Of a DNA stretch of 64,000 nt, positions 7,885 through 17,413 are shown piece by piece. Below the pieces are notes generated by a model. It saw only the letters and a program-made list of their open reading frames with translations, searched no databases and was not told where the DNA came from. Each line of letters begins with the position of its first letter. Positions within the stretch are counted from its first letter, which is position 1. The translations under genes and the position numbers were made by a program. The DNA comes from JAGNLV01 sp964612145 (GTDB lineage Bacteria; Zixibacteria; MSB-5A5; GN15; FEB-12), in NCBI GenBank assembly GCA_964612145.1, contig CAZTBP010000001.1, positions 248,001 to 312,000 on the forward strand, in the 5' to 3' direction.

Positions 7885-10080
7885 CTATTTTAGTTCCGGC
7901 AACCGATCCTTCAGTGCCGGTTCAAAACGAAGTGTTATCGTCTGGTTCACATTATTAAATGAAATATCACCGTCAATTTCAAACAAGCTGTATTTGTCTG
8001 AAAACACCCTCTTGTCCGCTGGATTTCGTCCGTTCTGACATGTCGCAGCCGATGTATCCAGCGCAATATGAATATCCTGTCCCGGTCTCCACCGGAGCTC
8101 GATTTCGCGCCCCTGAAGAATCATGTCAAGCTCGGTCCAGGCCGGATCCTGACCCGAGTCGGTCACCTGGATGTGCAGGTGGCTGCCACCCGGCACATTT
8201 TCCACTTTCACCGTATACGTCCGGAATCGACCCCACTTGTCGACTTCGTCAAGATAGGCTTCAATCCGCCGCCGGTTCTTCACATCCGACGGGTCAAGCT
8301 TATTGAGAATATTCCGGAGATCACGCTTCACCCGATCCAGACGATACGTCGGATCCTCGTTGCCATTGATGCGATCGACGATTGCTTCATCAAACTCCAT
8401 CGCCGTCTTCACGGCCTCAGCCTGTTTTGCCTTTTCCACTTTGCGTGCGAAGAAGGCCTCCCCAAGCTCCTTTTCCGCAGAACTTATCTGGTCTCCGTAC
8501 AACTGATCGTACTGTGTGGCCTGCGTCTTCAGCGCATCCCATGTGACCGTGTCCCTGGGGTTCATCAACGCCCGAGTGAACAATTTCCAGTACGTCAGCG
8601 CCCGTTCGGAACGCTGATACAAATCGGTTGTCGAATCACCCTCGTGATACTGGTTCAGCGTCGCCAGGAGGTTGTCATGAATCTGTCGAGTGGTAATCGA
8701 TGAATCGACCGGGCTGACCTGCGGCCACAGGCTTGAATCACTCACGATCGACGCAAACTGCGAGATCGCCTGGTTCAACCGCTGCTCGGCGTCGGCTACA
8801 TTGAACTTGTTATACACTTCGTAGATGCGCTTTGCAGGCGCTTCATAGGCCCGGAAAAAACTTCTCACCATCCACGACCGCGAATATTGATCATACGCTC
8901 GCCCGATCCGACGATGCTCCTCGGTACTCGCCGCCACCATGTTCCCGTCATACGGTTCCAGCGCATTTTCCTCGATCCGAACAGTATCCGGTAACTGCCA
9001 CCAGAAATGATAGGCGAACGGTATCGAAAATATCACTATCCACACCAAGGCCAGCATTGCCGCCCAGCGCGCCACGCCCCGGAACCGGGAAATGCGACGG
9101 TTATTCACTACCGAATTCAGCAGCCAGTACATCGGCTCCTTCACGCCGTACGGAACCGGCTTGCGCGGCGGCTTGTAAATCGATCGACCTACATCGGTAC
9201 CAATTTTCTCCGGTGTCTGGCCGGTATTCGTACTGAAAAAGATCTGGAAATCCAGAGTACGCCCTACTACCAGCCGGATGAAGTCGCGTAACTTCAGCAG
9301 TAGTTCCCGTACCGAACCGGCCCAGGCCGAATTGTCCCGCAGCCGATTGCTGTCCAGCACCCGCTGGATAAAAATATCAAAATCTTCCGCAAGAATAGAC
9401 TCATCACCGGTGGGTACCAGAACCGTCTGGTCCTCCCCCGTGAAACCCGGCAGAATATCCGCCTTGGTCACCACCAGAGCTATCGGGACCGGCAAACGAG
9501 ATCCAAGCGGTGCTATCTGCTCGATGATATTAACGAACGAAGCCACATGCGCCTGATTCTGTAATTCCGCCTGAAGCAGCTTGGGATCATAGAAGAACAT
9601 CAAGCCGTCAGCATTGACCAGAAAATCGGTCACATCATCCTTCTGCTCGCTCGACTCATTGATGTCAATCGCTTTGCCGGGATAATCCAGCGTCACGACA
9701 TTCATCTTGCCGCCGCCGTCTACCGTGGCATTAAACTGAAGCACCTTCGACGTCTCGGTCGGCTCGGGGAACTTCTGCTCGCCGCGAAGGTCCACTGCAG
9801 TCCCGGACTCCACCGCGGTCGACAAACCCCAGATTGAACGATAGTGGGCGAGGAACTCCGAAGCCGTGGCGTGATCACTGACTGAAATCTGAAGTCGACG
9901 GTCAGTCTTGCAGCATTCGTGAAGGACCGTGAAGTAGCACGTCTTGCCGGAATTTGTATGGCCGACCACGCCGACTCGCGTCCCCGACGGATACGAAGGC
10001 TGGGCGCCGCCTTTCTTCTTTCCGCTCTTGGCTTTCCTGGCGCCCTTCTTGAAAAATCCAAATATTTTACCGAATTTCAT
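7885..10080 (-). CDS. TssM-like membrane GTPase of the T6SS (divergent, short)
   Basis: This is probably the energy-related inner-membrane anchor of the T6SS. A basic N-terminus precedes a P-loop GTPase domain: GHTNSGKT at residues 40-47, a G3-like DYPG at 132-135, and TKAD at 205-208. One membrane segment lies at about 339-361. The remaining 370 residues would be periplasmic: a helical region, then a beta-rich domain (about 640-731). Canonical TssM has about 1100-1200 residues with two N-terminal membrane helices before the NTPase domain. Both are absent here, so only one crossing remains. Position next to a TssL-like gene and the baseplate genes supports the call. Sequence similarity to classical TssM is not obvious to me by eye. 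Confidence 0.65.
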   Translation of the reverse strand: MKFGKIFGFFKKGARKAKSGKKKGGAQPSYPSGTRVGVVGHTNSGKTCYFTVLHECCKTDRRLQISVSDHATASEFLAHYRSIWGLSTAVESGTAVDLRGEQKFPEPTETSKVLQFNATVDGGGKMNVVTLDYPGKAIDINESSEQKDDVTDFLVNADGLMFFYDPKLLQAELQNQAHVASFVNIIEQIAPLGSRLPVPIALVVTKADILPGFTGEDQTVLVPTGDESILAEDFDIFIQRVLDSNRLRDNSAWAGSVRELLLKLRDFIRLVVGRTLDFQIFFSTNTGQTPEKIGTDVGRSIYKPPRKPVPYGVKEPMYWLLNSVVNNRRISRFRGVARWAAMLALVWIVIFSIPFAYHFWWQLPDTVRIEENALEPYDGNMVAASTEEHRRIGRAYDQYSRSWMVRSFFRAYEAPAKRIYEVYNKFNVADAEQRLNQAISQFASIVSDSSLWPQVSPVDSSITTRQIHDNLLATLNQYHEGDSTTDLYQRSERALTYWKLFTRALMNPRDTVTWDALKTQATQYDQLYGDQISSAEKELGEAFFARKVEKAKQAEAVKTAMEFDEAIVDRINGNEDPTYRLDRVKRDLRNILNKLDPSDVKNRRRIEAYLDEVDKWGRFRTYTVKVENVPGGSHLHIQVTDSGQDPAWTELDMILQGREIELRWRPGQDIHIALDTSAATCQNGRNPADKRVFSDKYSLFEIDGDISFNNVNQTITLRFEPALKDRLPELK

Positions 10081-10091
10081 ACTGTTTCGCC

Positions 10092-11027
10092 TTACCGTCC
10101 CCGTTGTGGTCCGGCCTGCTTTTGCACCTGGTCGGCCCGCTGCTTCAGTTGGTCCAGCCGCTCATCGGTGTAGTCAAGCCACTTCATCGGCACCCAGATC
10201 GCGGACCAGACTGCGATGACAATCACCAGCGAATACCAGAGATACGCCGCCTTCCGCTGCCGCATCACCAGCCGGAAATATCGCCAACTCGAAAATGCAC
10301 CGCCGATCCGGCCCAGCGTCTCCTTGAACCAGGCCGACAACCGACTCCAGAAACTCGTCGTTACCAGGTACGACCAGTCACTCAGGTATTCCCGCTGCAC
10401 TCGGCCCTGAACCGCCATCTTTTTGAACTTGTCCAATTGAAGCAAGTTGTGCTCGAGCGAGGAACGGTCCTTGATTAAATCCTCCCCGTACTCCAACCGG
10501 CGCCGCGCCAACAGGAGGAATTGAGACGACACCGGCATCCTGTCAAATTCTTCTACCGAAGTATCAGCCGGGACACGAGAGCCGTACTCGTTCATGTACC
10601 GCGCAAATTCATTGAGAAAGAAACTGTTGAGGCGCAAATCAAAATTCAGACTGCCGTCGGCAAAAAGTTTCGGTACCAGGTGCTGCCCGAAGTACGGCAC
10701 ATCCTGCTTCACTTCCCGCTGCCCGCGGCAATACAAATACGCCTGATTCGACTGCCCGTCGACATCCGATTCAACCTCGAAATACGAAATCAGCAGCTGG
10801 ACCGTTATCAACCGAAGATCAGACTTATTCAGCGGCGTCTGCTTGATCTTGCTCAGGAAAAACTGGTCTATCTCGACCGCCCGCTCGCGCTCCTGGCGCA
10901 AGGCTTGAAAAACGGCATAAATTCCGTTGTAAGTCTGGAGAAACGCCTCGGTGTCAAGATCGCCCGGACGGTTTTCGAACTTGTCGAGATAAGAAAAGAG
11001 ATTTTCTATATATGAACTTATGGCCAT
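10092..11027 (-). CDS. TssL/DotU-like inner-membrane protein (putative)
   Basis: The protein is mostly helical and cytoplasmic (about 260 residues). It has one C-terminal membrane segment (about residues 261-279) and a short charged coiled tail (about 285-311). This is the topology of TssL/DotU, the partner of TssM and contact of the baseplate protein TssK. The gene sits exactly between tssK (23 bases) and the TssM-like gene (11 bases). The tail does not look like a peptidoglycan-binding OmpA domain. The assignment rests on topology and gene order more than on sequence. Confidence 0.6.
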   Translation of the reverse strand: MAISSYIENLFSYLDKFENRPGDLDTEAFLQTYNGIYAVFQALRQERERAVEIDQFFLSKIKQTPLNKSDLRLITVQLLISYFEVESDVDGQSNQAYLYCRGQREVKQDVPYFGQHLVPKLFADGSLNFDLRLNSFFLNEFARYMNEYGSRVPADTSVEEFDRMPVSSQFLLLARRRLEYGEDLIKDRSSLEHNLLQLDKFKKMAVQGRVQREYLSDWSYLVTTSFWSRLSAWFKETLGRIGGAFSSWRYFRLVMRQRKAAYLWYSLVIVIAVWSAIWVPMKWLDYTDERLDQLKQRADQVQKQAGPQRGR

Positions 11028-11050
11028 AAAGCCTTCTTATCACGGATGCC

Positions 11051-12502
11051 TTAGACGGCGTATATCACCAGGTCGGATTTGCTCATACTCTCAAATGCGG
11101 TCGCATCCTGCAACCCGCGAATGATCAGTGTTACTTTCTTTACCGACTGCGAATGCAGCATATCGTGTGGATGCAGCGCAACCTTATCGCCAAATGAAGT
11201 CGAATCAATAGCCACCGGGTCGGTTTCACCCAGCCCGCGAGCCTCATTTAAACCCAGCCGCACGTGCATTCCCGACCAGTCGTTGGAGGTCGCAAGGTCT
11301 TTCGACAACAATATCACCGTATCCTTCATCGGCTGCGGCGAACCCAACTGCACTTCCACATAGGTCAACTCACCCAGCCGCTCAATTCGAGTCCCACCGT
11401 ACGGCGCCTGCTTAAATGTCCGGCCGGCATATGTCAACGACTCTGTCGCTATCGCCTGAGGACCAAGCTGCTCCTCCTTGACATGTGCGATGTGACTCAA
11501 CAACCCGCGAATCATCTCGAGAATGTTCTCGATCGATTCCATGTGCTGTCCGATATTCTCGTGGTTGTACTCCGACAGCAAAAATTGATCGATAGCCGAC
11601 ATGAAACGCGAAATATCACTGCCCGCTTCCTTAACAAAATACCTCTCGTGAAGATAGTCTCGAACCGACGGCCGAAGACTCAGCAGGGTGTGGAACATAC
11701 GGAACTGCTTTCGGAACCAGACAACTGCTTGCTGCGGATGGCCGGCATTCCGACTCACAACAAATTCATCCAGCGTCGATGACAAGAATGTCACGAATTG
11801 ATAAATTGTATGCTGAAGCCCGGACTTGATGTCGGAGCCCTCTCCAGACATCGCACCGCCCGCACTCAGCGTTGTAAACGCCCGGTTTCCTATCGAAAGC
11901 AGCGTCTCCAGACGGTTGCGAATTTCAACCGCCTTCTGATGCAGCCGATCATCGGAGAACAGCGTCACACTGGGCGGAATGTACGACGGCGAGTGATTGA
12001 CTTCCTTCTCCCGCATCACCAACAAGGCCACCTGTACCACCTGACCGGGAGGAACCTCCGGTCGCGGACCAAGGTGCAACGCGTACGATGCCGCCCGGTA
12101 TGGCATACGGGGAATCTCCTCAGCCGGATCAGGATCCCCGAATTCCTGTCGCTCCTCCGTCTGAACGCTTACCCAGACAGAGATTGAATCCTCCGGCGAC
12201 GTGATGATCGACGCACGCAGACTCCGACCGCCGCTCTGGGTCACGTGAATCAAGTGGCCGTCGGGCGTGATCGCCTGACAGTGAACTAGCTCCACCCGGA
12301 CCTGATCGCCGGTGACACTCGCATTGAGCGTTAAGGCCACGCGTGAGGAAGCCCCGAAACGTACGAGTCCCCACCGATCACCCAGCGGCACATTGTACCG
12401 TCGGGACAGTTCCTCAAGATACTGTTCCTGCAGACGCAAATGCTCCTGCGTCAGGAGCATCCCGTCCCGCCAGTTAACCGAGTATAAGTTAAAGTCACTC
12501 AT
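11051..12502 (-). CDS. tssK: T6SS baseplate protein TssK
   Basis: TssK connects the baseplate wedges to the membrane complex. The N-terminus SVNWRDGMLLTQEHLRLQEQY is the family signature (V-W--GM-L--QH). The long helical middle and C-terminal beta domain are consistent, and the length (483 residues) is close to the usual 440-480. The frame is open to 12535, but the Met at 12502 (MSDFNLYSVNW) matches where the family begins. The upstream residues include two Cys and look like untranslated sequence. It follows tssG by 48 bases in the baseplate cluster. Confidence 0.88.
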   Translation of the reverse strand: MSDFNLYSVNWRDGMLLTQEHLRLQEQYLEELSRRYNVPLGDRWGLVRFGASSRVALTLNASVTGDQVRVELVHCQAITPDGHLIHVTQSGGRSLRASIITSPEDSISVWVSVQTEERQEFGDPDPAEEIPRMPYRAASYALHLGPRPEVPPGQVVQVALLVMREKEVNHSPSYIPPSVTLFSDDRLHQKAVEIRNRLETLLSIGNRAFTTLSAGGAMSGEGSDIKSGLQHTIYQFVTFLSSTLDEFVVSRNAGHPQQAVVWFRKQFRMFHTLLSLRPSVRDYLHERYFVKEAGSDISRFMSAIDQFLLSEYNHENIGQHMESIENILEMIRGLLSHIAHVKEEQLGPQAIATESLTYAGRTFKQAPYGGTRIERLGELTYVEVQLGSPQPMKDTVILLSKDLATSNDWSGMHVRLGLNEARGLGETDPVAIDSTSFGDKVALHPHDMLHSQSVKKVTLIIRGLQDATAFESMSKSDLVIYAV

Positions 12503-12550
12503 TATGTTACCCATACAAGAGAGGCAATATAGCACCTCTGCTTAGCCAAG

Positions 12551-13495
12551 TCAAGTTTTACCGGATACGCCTGCGCTCTTAGACGAACGGCTCAAGTATG
12601 AACCGTGACCAAGATACGACCGGTTGCTGTCTCCCAGCGGCATTTTCGGCTGTCGCGGCATCACCTGCACGATCCCAACCAGATTGCCCGGCGTTACCAT
12701 CTTCAAAAACCAATCTACTTTTCGTCGCAGCGGCCGGCCCGGAAGCAACTCTCGAACCCGAGAATCAGGCACATCTCGAAGTGTCAGGCGATAGCTCGAT
12801 TCCAACTCGGTAAACGAACCGCCCACCAGCGAATCACGCCCCAGCTGCGTGCGACTCTGCCCCAGCCGGTACTGCAGGTTTCGCGGAATGGCGAAGCGTC
12901 GCGGTATGTTCTCCTCGATATCAACCCGGAAGCCGAAAAATAACTCCAGGGCTGATTCAACTGCGTGAGCGTTGCCGCCCCACTGATGTATACCCGGCAT
13001 CAACATCGCCAGCAGCAACATCTCCCGATCCGTCAACTCCATGTCCGGCAACTCGACATCAAACGTCTCGAGAAATCGCGTCAACTGCTCCCGGTCGAGA
13101 TACCCAAACGAGACTTTGAGACTCCGGTACAGAGTCCATGCCTCGTGACGGACAACCTGCGCATCGAACGGCGCCATCAATCGCCGCGCCGCATCCTCCC
13201 ACTTGCCGCCCGCTGTCGGACGGTGATCCAGACCCACAAAAAACTGATGCGGCAACTGATCTACCGCACTGGTATAGCCGACTTCCAGCCGGATCTTTGT
13301 GCCCGGATGAAGCTCCGATCCCGGCCCCGGCTCCTGCCTGTGTACCTCGCCGGCGTAATTTCGGTACCAGCCCACAGCCAGAATCTCAACCGTCGTCATG
13401 TCAACCCCGAGTCGTGCCAACTCGTTGAGAGCCGTCACATAATGCATTTTTGCCCGGCGGCTGACCAGGTTGGGCATGAGCCGTACTCGACTCAT
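12551..13495 (-). CDS. tssG: TssG baseplate protein with N-terminal PASTA-like domain
   Basis: TssG is part of the TssE-F-G wedge. The C-terminal 240 residues match the family: a central LGRDSLVGGSF, then YRLTLRDVP, LLPGRPLRRKV, and a stretch near residue 150 with a run of hydrophobic positions. Residues about 15-75 instead look like a PASTA domain (ALNELARLGVDMTTVEI, then EPGPGSELHPGTKIRLEVG), not a usual part of TssG. The start overlaps the tssF stop by 4 bases (ATGA), so translation is coupled. The chain ends in a Ser-rich tail. The role of the extra domain is unknown; PASTA domains elsewhere bind peptidoglycan or act as a spacer. Confidence 0.85.
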   Translation of the reverse strand: MSRVRLMPNLVSRRAKMHYVTALNELARLGVDMTTVEILAVGWYRNYAGEVHRQEPGPGSELHPGTKIRLEVGYTSAVDQLPHQFFVGLDHRPTAGGKWEDAARRLMAPFDAQVVRHEAWTLYRSLKVSFGYLDREQLTRFLETFDVELPDMELTDREMLLLAMLMPGIHQWGGNAHAVESALELFFGFRVDIEENIPRRFAIPRNLQYRLGQSRTQLGRDSLVGGSFTELESSYRLTLRDVPDSRVRELLPGRPLRRKVDWFLKMVTPGNLVGIVQVMPRQPKMPLGDSNRSYLGHGSYLSRSSKSAGVSGKT

Positions 13496-15120
13496 GTCTG
13501 CACCAACTCAATTGTGTAGTGGGTATTAATTGCGGAACGGTCTTTGAGAAATCCAATCACCCGCTCCCGAAGCAGATCCGTCTCTTCCGACGAATGAAAG
13601 TCACGTTGATGGACCTCAAGCTGCACCACGACACACCGGCGAATCCCTCGTGTGGTCCGCTGTACACCGTTTTCACAAGCCACGTCACGGATCCGCGGAT
13701 CGAACGACTTCGCCCACGCCGCGATGTCCTTAAATGTCATTGCCCTGTCGCGGGACCGAAGCCGCGTGGAAACTTCCGTCACCACCTGCTCCGAGGATTT
13801 TGCCGGTATCGCCCCGCCGGTCGGGATGAGATTCCGGCAGTCGGAAATACCCGGATGACTCTCGTACAACTCGTTAATCGCGCCATGATCGATCCCGTTT
13901 GCCTTCGTTCCCTCGGTCAGCGTATAATGAATCGTGATCGAATCCGGCGGCGGCGCCATCTGCGACGTATAATCGAACCATAAGATAAGCCGCTCATCGT
14001 TGTCCTGAAGCGTATAGGAATGCTCAACCCGATCCGTTGTCATTTCGTAGCGCGGACGATACTCGTTTTTTTGTGAATCGATAACTGACACAATCTCCGC
14101 TACCTGCTCCAGAGGCTGAGGTATTTCGACATCTATCACACGGTTCCCGGCCGTATGCTTGAATTCCGTAATTTCGTTCCGATTGATCACCACGAACGAA
14201 CCGAACTCAATACTCGTGCCCTCGGCTATCTTCCGACGGTCACCGCCCTCCGGCAGCCGAAGCTCGATCCAGTAGCACGGCTTCCCCTCACCTTCGACCT
14301 TCGGTGCAGTTTCACCGTCAAGCGGCGTACCTGCCGGTACCGACTTCCAGGCCTCAACAAATGACCCCGGCAACACTACAAAATGATCCTTCAACGATCG
14401 AAAAATATCGAGATTACTCCGGAAAGACCCCCAGAGCTGCGCCCGATGGTCTTTCCGTCCAAACATACGCTCCAGTGTCTCCTGGCGACCGGGACAAAAA
14501 CCGGTCTCCGTGACAAAAGACCCATCTGCCGCCGAGGCAAACCAGCGCGCCCACCGAATCTGCCTCACCGCTTCCGCCGGGCCATGCAGATAGACGGTTG
14601 TGTCAGCCGCATCCGTAATCTGACCGTCGTATTCCACTGCGACAAAAAGACGCTCCGCGTTGCTGGCTGCCGAGGGATTATCGCTCACCGGTGTCGGTGT
14701 ACCCGAGTCAGTTGACGCAAACATCCCAACCACCTTTGCGTTAATCAATCGCTCCGGTCGGTGCGGCGTAAAAAAGAACATCCCGCCGCCCTCACGCTTC
14801 TCGCGAAAGAAGAATTTCGTCGTCCGGTCAATGTCGACCAAAGGATCGACTAAGTCACACTGCATCACGGTGTACGCCGGCACCGGCCACCGCCGCGTCT
14901 CAGGACACACGGACCGAAGCAGCGACTCCGTTGCAACATCCCACAACTGGTCAACCCGACTGTCGATTTTCGCTAACTGTGAACTGTAAAGCTCAAGAAG
15001 GATCCGGAGGATCGGATCCATACGGTCCGGAGACTCGGAAATCTCCCGGTTCCAGGACCGCATTTCCCGAAACATCTCGAGGAATATCTGCTCTTGCGTG
15101 CGTGATTTCGGGTCTGTCAT
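13492..15120 (-). CDS. tssF: T6SS baseplate protein TssF
   Basis: This is the largest wedge protein of the baseplate. The N-terminus shows the family pattern: LEMFREM, then DRMDPILRILLELYSSQLAKID and LLRSVCPETRRWPVPAYTVMQ. The C-terminal part holds the typical MTFKDIAAWAKSFDPRI and a final segment VIGFLKDRSAINTHYTIELVQT-like strand. At 542 residues it is slightly shorter than proteobacterial TssF (about 590). It lies 34 bases after tssE and overlaps tssG by 4 bases. Confidence 0.9.
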   Translation of the reverse strand: MTDPKSRTQEQIFLEMFREMRSWNREISESPDRMDPILRILLELYSSQLAKIDSRVDQLWDVATESLLRSVCPETRRWPVPAYTVMQCDLVDPLVDIDRTTKFFFREKREGGGMFFFTPHRPERLINAKVVGMFASTDSGTPTPVSDNPSAASNAERLFVAVEYDGQITDAADTTVYLHGPAEAVRQIRWARWFASAADGSFVTETGFCPGRQETLERMFGRKDHRAQLWGSFRSNLDIFRSLKDHFVVLPGSFVEAWKSVPAGTPLDGETAPKVEGEGKPCYWIELRLPEGGDRRKIAEGTSIEFGSFVVINRNEITEFKHTAGNRVIDVEIPQPLEQVAEIVSVIDSQKNEYRPRYEMTTDRVEHSYTLQDNDERLILWFDYTSQMAPPPDSITIHYTLTEGTKANGIDHGAINELYESHPGISDCRNLIPTGGAIPAKSSEQVVTEVSTRLRSRDRAMTFKDIAAWAKSFDPRIRDVACENGVQRTTRGIRRCVVVQLEVHQRDFHSSEETDLLRERVIGFLKDRSAINTHYTIELVQT

Positions 15121-15154
15121 ATCTCCTGTCCATCAACGAGCAACCCTGCTGACC

Positions 15155-15529
15155 CTACGCCAGCCGGTACACTCGCTCAAACTTCTTCTCCTCGCCGTCT
15201 TCTTTGAAATTCCCGGTAACTTTAACCACCATCCCCAGCCGCGCCGCCGCTTCGGCCTCCGACGGCGAAAATGAAATCGAAAGATTGTACAGCCGCTTCT
15301 CGAATCGATCCACGGCGTTGCGAAGCGCCGAACGAATATCCGCCTTATTCGCGGCGAAAATGTCGGCGTACTCACGCTCCCAGATTTCACATCCATATTC
15401 CGGCATGAACTTCATCCGTCCCAAGCGCGTACTCAAAATCAATCCGACTGAATTCGTAATTGAGTCCAGCATGTCACCCCGCTTGAGATGACCTTCCTGG
15501 AGGCGTAATGGCAATGTCAAGTATTCCAT
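15155..15529 (-). CDS. tssE: TssE (gp25-like) baseplate protein
   Basis: TssE is the gp25-like hub of the wedge and helps start sheath assembly. The motif LGRMKFMPEYGCEIWE matches the gp25 family core (R-G-----P-YG), and EKRLYNLSISFSP is the usual following strand. Length (124 residues) is normal. The gene sits 7 bases after vgrG. Confidence 0.88.
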   Translation of the reverse strand: MEYLTLPLRLQEGHLKRGDMLDSITNSVGLILSTRLGRMKFMPEYGCEIWEREYADIFAANKADIRSALRNAVDRFEKRLYNLSISFSPSEAEAAARLGMVVKVTGNFKEDGEEKKFERVYRLA

Positions 15530-15536
15530 AAACTCC

Positions 15537-17324
15537 CTAATTCAGATTGATCATTCCGCCCTTCACATTCACTTGAGCACTGCCCTGGATATCGACATTG
15601 GCGTTCGCCTTCAACTCAGCATTGGCCGAGGCTGTCTGCTTCAAATTCGCGCTCGCTTTGACCTCCGTATCCGAACCGGACTTGAGCGTCAGCTTCTCCG
15701 AGGCATCAATCGTAATGTTGGCCCCTGACAGGGAAATGTCGCCCTTGCTTGTTATCGTAATCGACGGACCACTGACATCCAGTACCATGGAGTTCGCTTC
15801 ATCCTTGGTGATGATCTCGATCTTCTCACTGCCGTCAGTGTCGTCCAAAAAGATCTTGTTTCCTGTCCGGGTGACAATCCCCTTTATATTGTTTTCCTCT
15901 GTCGGATTGAATTTGCTCGGCTTTGCCGCCCCGTGATACAACGAACCAAATGCCACCGGCATGGCCGGGTTGCCGTGCTCAAATCCAACCAGCACTTCGT
16001 CACCGATCTCAGGCGTCGACATCCAGCCATGACCATCCCCGGCGTGAGTACTGACATATCGTATCCAGTGTGATTCGACTTCGCCCAGCGCCCGAAATTT
16101 CACCTTAATTCGCCCCAAACCCTGCGGATCAGCCAGACCGATTACCGTTGCCGTCTGAATACCAGTGACACGAGGACTGTGATACTTCACCCGTGGAAAA
16201 GCAACCGCCACGTTGGACCCGACAAATTCATTGAAGTACTTTCCTGAACTCGCCATATGAACGATGCGCTCGATGAAATAGACATCAGAGACGGCGCCGA
16301 CCTCTTCCACCTTGATCGCCATACCCGGCTTCAGAGAGTTACGATCAGATTTGCCGCGACAACGAATGGACTCGCTGATAGCACCACCCTTGTGTGACGA
16401 CACCGAGGTGTCAAGCTGTTTCTGATCTGCGGCTGTCGCTCCCGCGTAGATTTGCTCGTCGGCATTGAACAGGCTTTCCGAAACTTGTTTGGCCGCCTTA
16501 AAGACACCGCCACTCATAAATTTCGGATCCAGCGATTCGGACAGGGCGCGGTATTCACTCCCCTTTTCACTGTTGAACGCAACCGCCCCGAAACGATGTT
16601 GTGTAAGTCCCATCCCGACTGAAAATGTCGCCAGGCTGACTCCTACTTTCAACGTCTCCTTAATACCAGACTGCGCTTTCTGGACATGCAACTTCGCACC
16701 ATCATAGTACGCGAAAAGACCATTCGAGGTCGCCAGGCTCTGGATGAAATCCCAGTCGGACTGATTATTCTGAAGGACCCAGGGCATTGTCTTGCCGGCC
16801 GATTCAACGGTTCCCACGGTTATCTCATATTCCCCCAAAATCTTGCTGATGATGTCGCTCGCTGACATCTCCACGAACGCCCTGGTCTGGCGCGGACCGT
16901 CCATCGCGATCGTCGGGCTTTTCGCCACCAGAATCACGTGACCCATCCCGTCGATCGTGTGCTCAAAACGTACCTCGACTAAAATACCCGTGAACGCGAG
17001 CGCCGCATCTTCCACAGCCCGATCACCCGTCGATATTGTCGCACCGATCGTCAGCGCCTGACCGATCTTGTCGGCGTAATACTTGTAGTCCATGTCCTGG
17101 CCGCTGAGATCGCGCAACTCCGTGCCCAGCACATCAAGCTCAAGCACGTGATGGTCATCGATTGCCTGCTCCAGCCGAAACCCCTCGACGCGCTCCATCG
17201 GTATCTTCTCTCCGCCCAGCTCGATTGGCAGATCAATACTCGACCCTATCGCGGATTCTTCACGCCACTTGGTCTGCTTGAGGTCGACATCCGGTCCCTT
17301 TACGTGTCTCTTATCTGTGGGCAT
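15537..17324 (-). CDS. vgrG: VgrG spike protein (TssI)
   Basis: VgrG forms the trimeric spike at the tip of the Hcp tube. The N-terminal 370 residues look like the gp27-type base (RVEGFRLEQAIDDHHVLELDV near residue 45). The gp5 OB fold follows at about 384-475, with ATVIGLADPQGLGRIKVKF, the GWMSTPEIGDEVLVGFEHG motif and PVAFGSLYHG. The last 100 residues are a repetitive beta-prism (SGANITIDASEKLTLKSGSD). No effector domain is fused at the C-terminus, so cargo must be carried by PAAR or adaptors. It is separated from hcp by a hairpin. Length is 595 residues. Confidence 0.93.
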   Translation of the reverse strand: MPTDKRHVKGPDVDLKQTKWREESAIGSSIDLPIELGGEKIPMERVEGFRLEQAIDDHHVLELDVLGTELRDLSGQDMDYKYYADKIGQALTIGATISTGDRAVEDAALAFTGILVEVRFEHTIDGMGHVILVAKSPTIAMDGPRQTRAFVEMSASDIISKILGEYEITVGTVESAGKTMPWVLQNNQSDWDFIQSLATSNGLFAYYDGAKLHVQKAQSGIKETLKVGVSLATFSVGMGLTQHRFGAVAFNSEKGSEYRALSESLDPKFMSGGVFKAAKQVSESLFNADEQIYAGATAADQKQLDTSVSSHKGGAISESIRCRGKSDRNSLKPGMAIKVEEVGAVSDVYFIERIVHMASSGKYFNEFVGSNVAVAFPRVKYHSPRVTGIQTATVIGLADPQGLGRIKVKFRALGEVESHWIRYVSTHAGDGHGWMSTPEIGDEVLVGFEHGNPAMPVAFGSLYHGAAKPSKFNPTEENNIKGIVTRTGNKIFLDDTDGSEKIEIITKDEANSMVLDVSGPSITITSKGDISLSGANITIDASEKLTLKSGSDTEVKASANLKQTASANAELKANANVDIQGSAQVNVKGGMINLN

Positions 17325-17370
17325 ATCTCACCTGGATTGATGGTTGCTCTCAAACCCTTCACATAGAGCA

Positions 17371-17396
17371 CCGGGCGGAGACTGCTCCCCGCCCGG
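17371..17396 (-). terminator. Hairpin between hcp and vgrG
   Basis: An 8-bp GC-rich perfect repeat (CCGGGCGG / CCGCCCGG) lies between the hcp stop and the vgrG start, with no T-run. It is likely an mRNA stabiliser or attenuator that keeps hcp expression above that of downstream genes. Confidence 0.55.
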
Positions 17397-17413
17397 CTTG
17401 CATAATTACTCGC

